A DNA stretch of 64,000 nucleotides, taken from positions 153,218,053-153,282,052 of the forward strand of contig CM068825.1 in NCBI GenBank assembly GCA_028554795.2. The letters are read 5' to 3'. Source of the DNA: Sinohyriopsis cumingii. Taxonomy: Eukaryota > Mollusca > Bivalvia > Unionida > Unionidae. The number at the start of each line of letters is the position of its first letter. The first letter of the stretch is position 1. The notes beneath the pieces were generated by a model. That model searched no databases. It had not been told where the DNA came from and worked only from the letters and a program-made list of their open reading frames with translations. The position numbers were made by a program, and so were the translations under genes. This document shows, in pieces, positions 61,700 to 64,000 of the stretch.

Positions 61700-63565
61700 T
61701 TGGACAACCGGTTTTGCCTTAGTCCTCTAATGCAGCTCTCTAATATTTTTTATTGTCAGATATTTGAAAGGATCCTCCGCATACATTTCGTTTTAGAAGG
61801 TCTCTAGTGTGTGAACCTTGGTGTGCATCATTTGAAAGGTTACTACAAAAAAGTGGAGTGGGAATTCCAAAGATCGCCAAAATATGAACTTTTATTGGTT
61901 CCTTTCAGAGCTCCTCTTAGGACCATGGAGGTCTGATGTAATCAGATTTGAGACTTAATTCTCATGTCATTTCATTAAAGTAAGTCAAATGTGTTTATAT
62001 CATTAGGGTCATGAATAGCTTCGATTATGAGCAAGAGTGAGTGCATATTAATTCTGCCGTTATCTCTACAAAGAATTTATATCAGGTGTATCACAATAGA
62101 CAAAATCAACATAGTTTAATTATGTGTGCTATTACAATACTAATAAGCCTGATTAGTGAAATGGTCAACATTTAAGTTATGTTAGTCAGTTGAGCGATAT
62201 TGGCCCACTAGAGCCTCTTGCTGCCAACTCAATTTTAGTACCTCTTCCGTGATTAATTTTCTTCATGGTAATTATTGTTTAGAAAGGCTGCTGGAGACTA
62301 CTAAAACTTTGTAGTGTTGCCATGTGGTCGTTGACTAAGCTCTTGTTTTTTTATTTCCTCTTATTTTATATTGTATATCTATCATGTATGTCGTCACCTT
62401 CGTGGTCGCCACCGACATCTTCATAATCACCACCACCATCTGTAGTAATACGTTCTTTCACGTCATTTTTTTTATATTGAGAAATGAAATATGTGGGAAT
62501 ATAGGGTCATGTCCATGTGTACCGAGAAAATTGTATAGGTCGATATGGTATTTTGGGACGGCTTATAAAATCATCTTTTTCGTCTACTTTAAATATAAAG
62601 AGGGAATTTGTCTAATATGTTAAAATTAATTTTTCATTAACTTATATTGAAAGTAATTTTCTACTAAAATATTTTGAGATTAATTTCTGTATTACAACTA
62701 TATACTGTTTTAATAAAGATTGCGCCCTTATGAGCAAAGTCAAAACTACCTTGCACTATACATTTCTCTTGTATCGTAAAGTTAGGAAAAAGTATACTCG
62801 GTAAGTTGTGGAACTAACGAATTTCAAAAATTCCTTCTGAATGAGTAAGCAAGCTGATGTGACAGAATTGTCTGTCTGATGACGTAGTCAACACAGTCAG
62901 TTTATGTGGGAAGAGACGGGAGCCTCGTTCTGATTCGAGACAAACGAACGCAAGAAAACTAGTGTGTCCATATTGGCCATAGGGTTACGTTCAAAACTGT
63001 GTAAAAACTGACAGCATGCTTGTGCAAAATCGAGGAATCAGCAGACTCTGTCTTTTCTTACAGGTAAGAATCGTCTGTGTTAGTAAACTTCCTTAAAGAA
63101 TAGGCATTTTTTAATATTTGAGATTTTAAAGGTAAAGTTCAGATTTTTGCAACATCTTTATGAGTTCTTTTATTTTATATTATAATGTAATGGAATGTTT
63201 AATTATTTTAAAGAATTTATATTCATTTGTATTTATGGTAATTATTATTGGAAAAGACGAGTTCGTTACCAACTTTATGTTTAGATTTAATGTGGAAATA
63301 AAATATTCTTCAAGTAATAAAGAATAATGTTTAGTAACCTATTCGAAATTAGTATTCTACTTTAAATTTAGTAATCGCAACTATTGAATTTCATACTATT
63401 TGGCTGTCATGAAGATAATTGAGATTTAACTATCATTAGTATATTCTAAAATGCAGAAATTATACAAATATATCAAGTTGGTAAGCTCGAAGGAAAAGTG
63501 TAATCTTATATGTATTTCGTGTATTGTAAATATGAAGGCTTTATAGATGTATCTCTAGAATGTAG

Positions 63566-63569
<4 letters not shown>
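61700..63569. other. Intergenic DNA near the right edge
   Basis: A weak first-exon candidate lies at 63015-63064: ATGCTTGTGCAAAATCGAGG... ending TTACAG before GTAAGA, preceded by a TGACGTAG motif at 62880. It would encode only 16 residues, so it is not called as a gene. Nothing else recognisable. Confidence 0.35.

Positions 63570-63570
<1 letters not shown>

Positions 63571-63648
<78 letters not shown>
63571..63648. repeat. (TA)39 microsatellite
   Basis: Uninterrupted TA dinucleotides. Open frames on both strands through it encode only alternating Ile-Tyr. Confidence 0.97.
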
Positions 63649-63652
<4 letters not shown>

Positions 63653-64000
63653 AAATAAAGTTCGTTCGTCAAGGAATCAGGAGACTCTCTTTTCTTACAG
63701 CATCCCTTACCCTCGCTTGCCATATTCCCCAAGATGTAACGGTATCTACACCGTCATGACTAACACACTTTGTTAAGAGAGCCTGCACCCTTTCTTCTCT
63801 ATCTCTTTCACTATGGGCAAAGATATTTCTTAACTTATGAGTAAATCCTTCTCATAGCAAGAAATGGGAAGAAGGTTATGATACACGAAAATCCCTATCA
63901 TAACACACACACACACATTATTATTATATGCGCAGAATATCGTTTTGCTTCAGAGACTATATTTCGAAGATTGACGATGTTACTTAGGGATTCACGGTAA
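63649..64000. other. Right-edge non-coding stretch
   Basis: It contains a 28 bp near-copy (63674-63701) of 63031-63063 and a short (AC)n at about 63905-63917. No gene supported. Confidence 0.4.

Noticed and set aside
61157-61722. Overlapping plus-strand open frames of 155 and 88 codons
   Set aside because: They are antisense to a LINE reverse-transcriptase fragment (61450-61690, minus) and show no protein features of their own.
63510-63776. Open frames through 63571-63648 on both strands
   Set aside because: They are produced by the (TA)39 microsatellite, which lacks stops in these frames.

Overview
This is AT-rich nuclear DNA from an invertebrate animal, most likely a lophotrochozoan such as a mollusc. 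Three things point there. Two conserved animal genes are split by 2-12 kb introns with canonical GT/AG junctions. Two tRNA-headed SINE families recur many times. Cut-and-paste transposons, LINE tails and a Polinton/adintovirus-like relic fill the rest. There is no operon structure and no bacterial signal. The molluscan placement is inference.

Layout. (1) 1-10296, minus strand: the 5' coding half of an hnRNP H/F-type RNA-binding protein. Five exons encode qRRM1, qRRM2 and the start of a Gly/Met-rich region; the gene runs off the window at base 1 and its upstream 5' UTR exon(s) were not found. (2) 10297-25690: intergenic or distal 5' DNA with SINEs, a LINE 3' tail, a hAT-type MITE, a degenerate zinc-finger relic and a roughly 2 kb AT-rich minisatellite of 20-22 bp units (18595-20641). 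(3) 25880-42566, plus strand: a complete four-exon MOB1 gene of 216 codons, the Hippo/mitotic-exit kinase coactivator. Its first coding exon is only 14 bp and is followed by a 12 kb intron holding a 2.6 kb Tc1/mariner-like element and several SINEs. (4) 42567-53330: MOB1 3' region, then repeat-rich intergenic DNA. (5) 53348-56065: a tRNA-derived SINE with a 14 bp target duplication, split by an intact-looking 2400 bp DNA transposon. That transposon has 12 bp terminal inverted repeats beginning CACTGG, a 3 bp TCA target duplication and one uninterrupted 562-codon transposase-like ORF. (6) About 56600-59860: a decayed Polinton/adintovirus-like segment with a probable structural-protein relic followed by a protein-primed family B DNA polymerase relic. 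(7) 59900-64000: repeat remnants, including a LINE ORF fragment, and a weak first-exon candidate near 63015.

The two host genes are divergent and functionally unrelated: a nuclear RNA-processing factor and a cytoplasmic kinase activator. I found no multi-gene system of host origin. The most unusual object is the small single-ORF transposon at 53476-55875: its ends look CACTA/CMC-like, but its protein does not resemble the transposase I would expect. The Polinton-like relic beside it is second.
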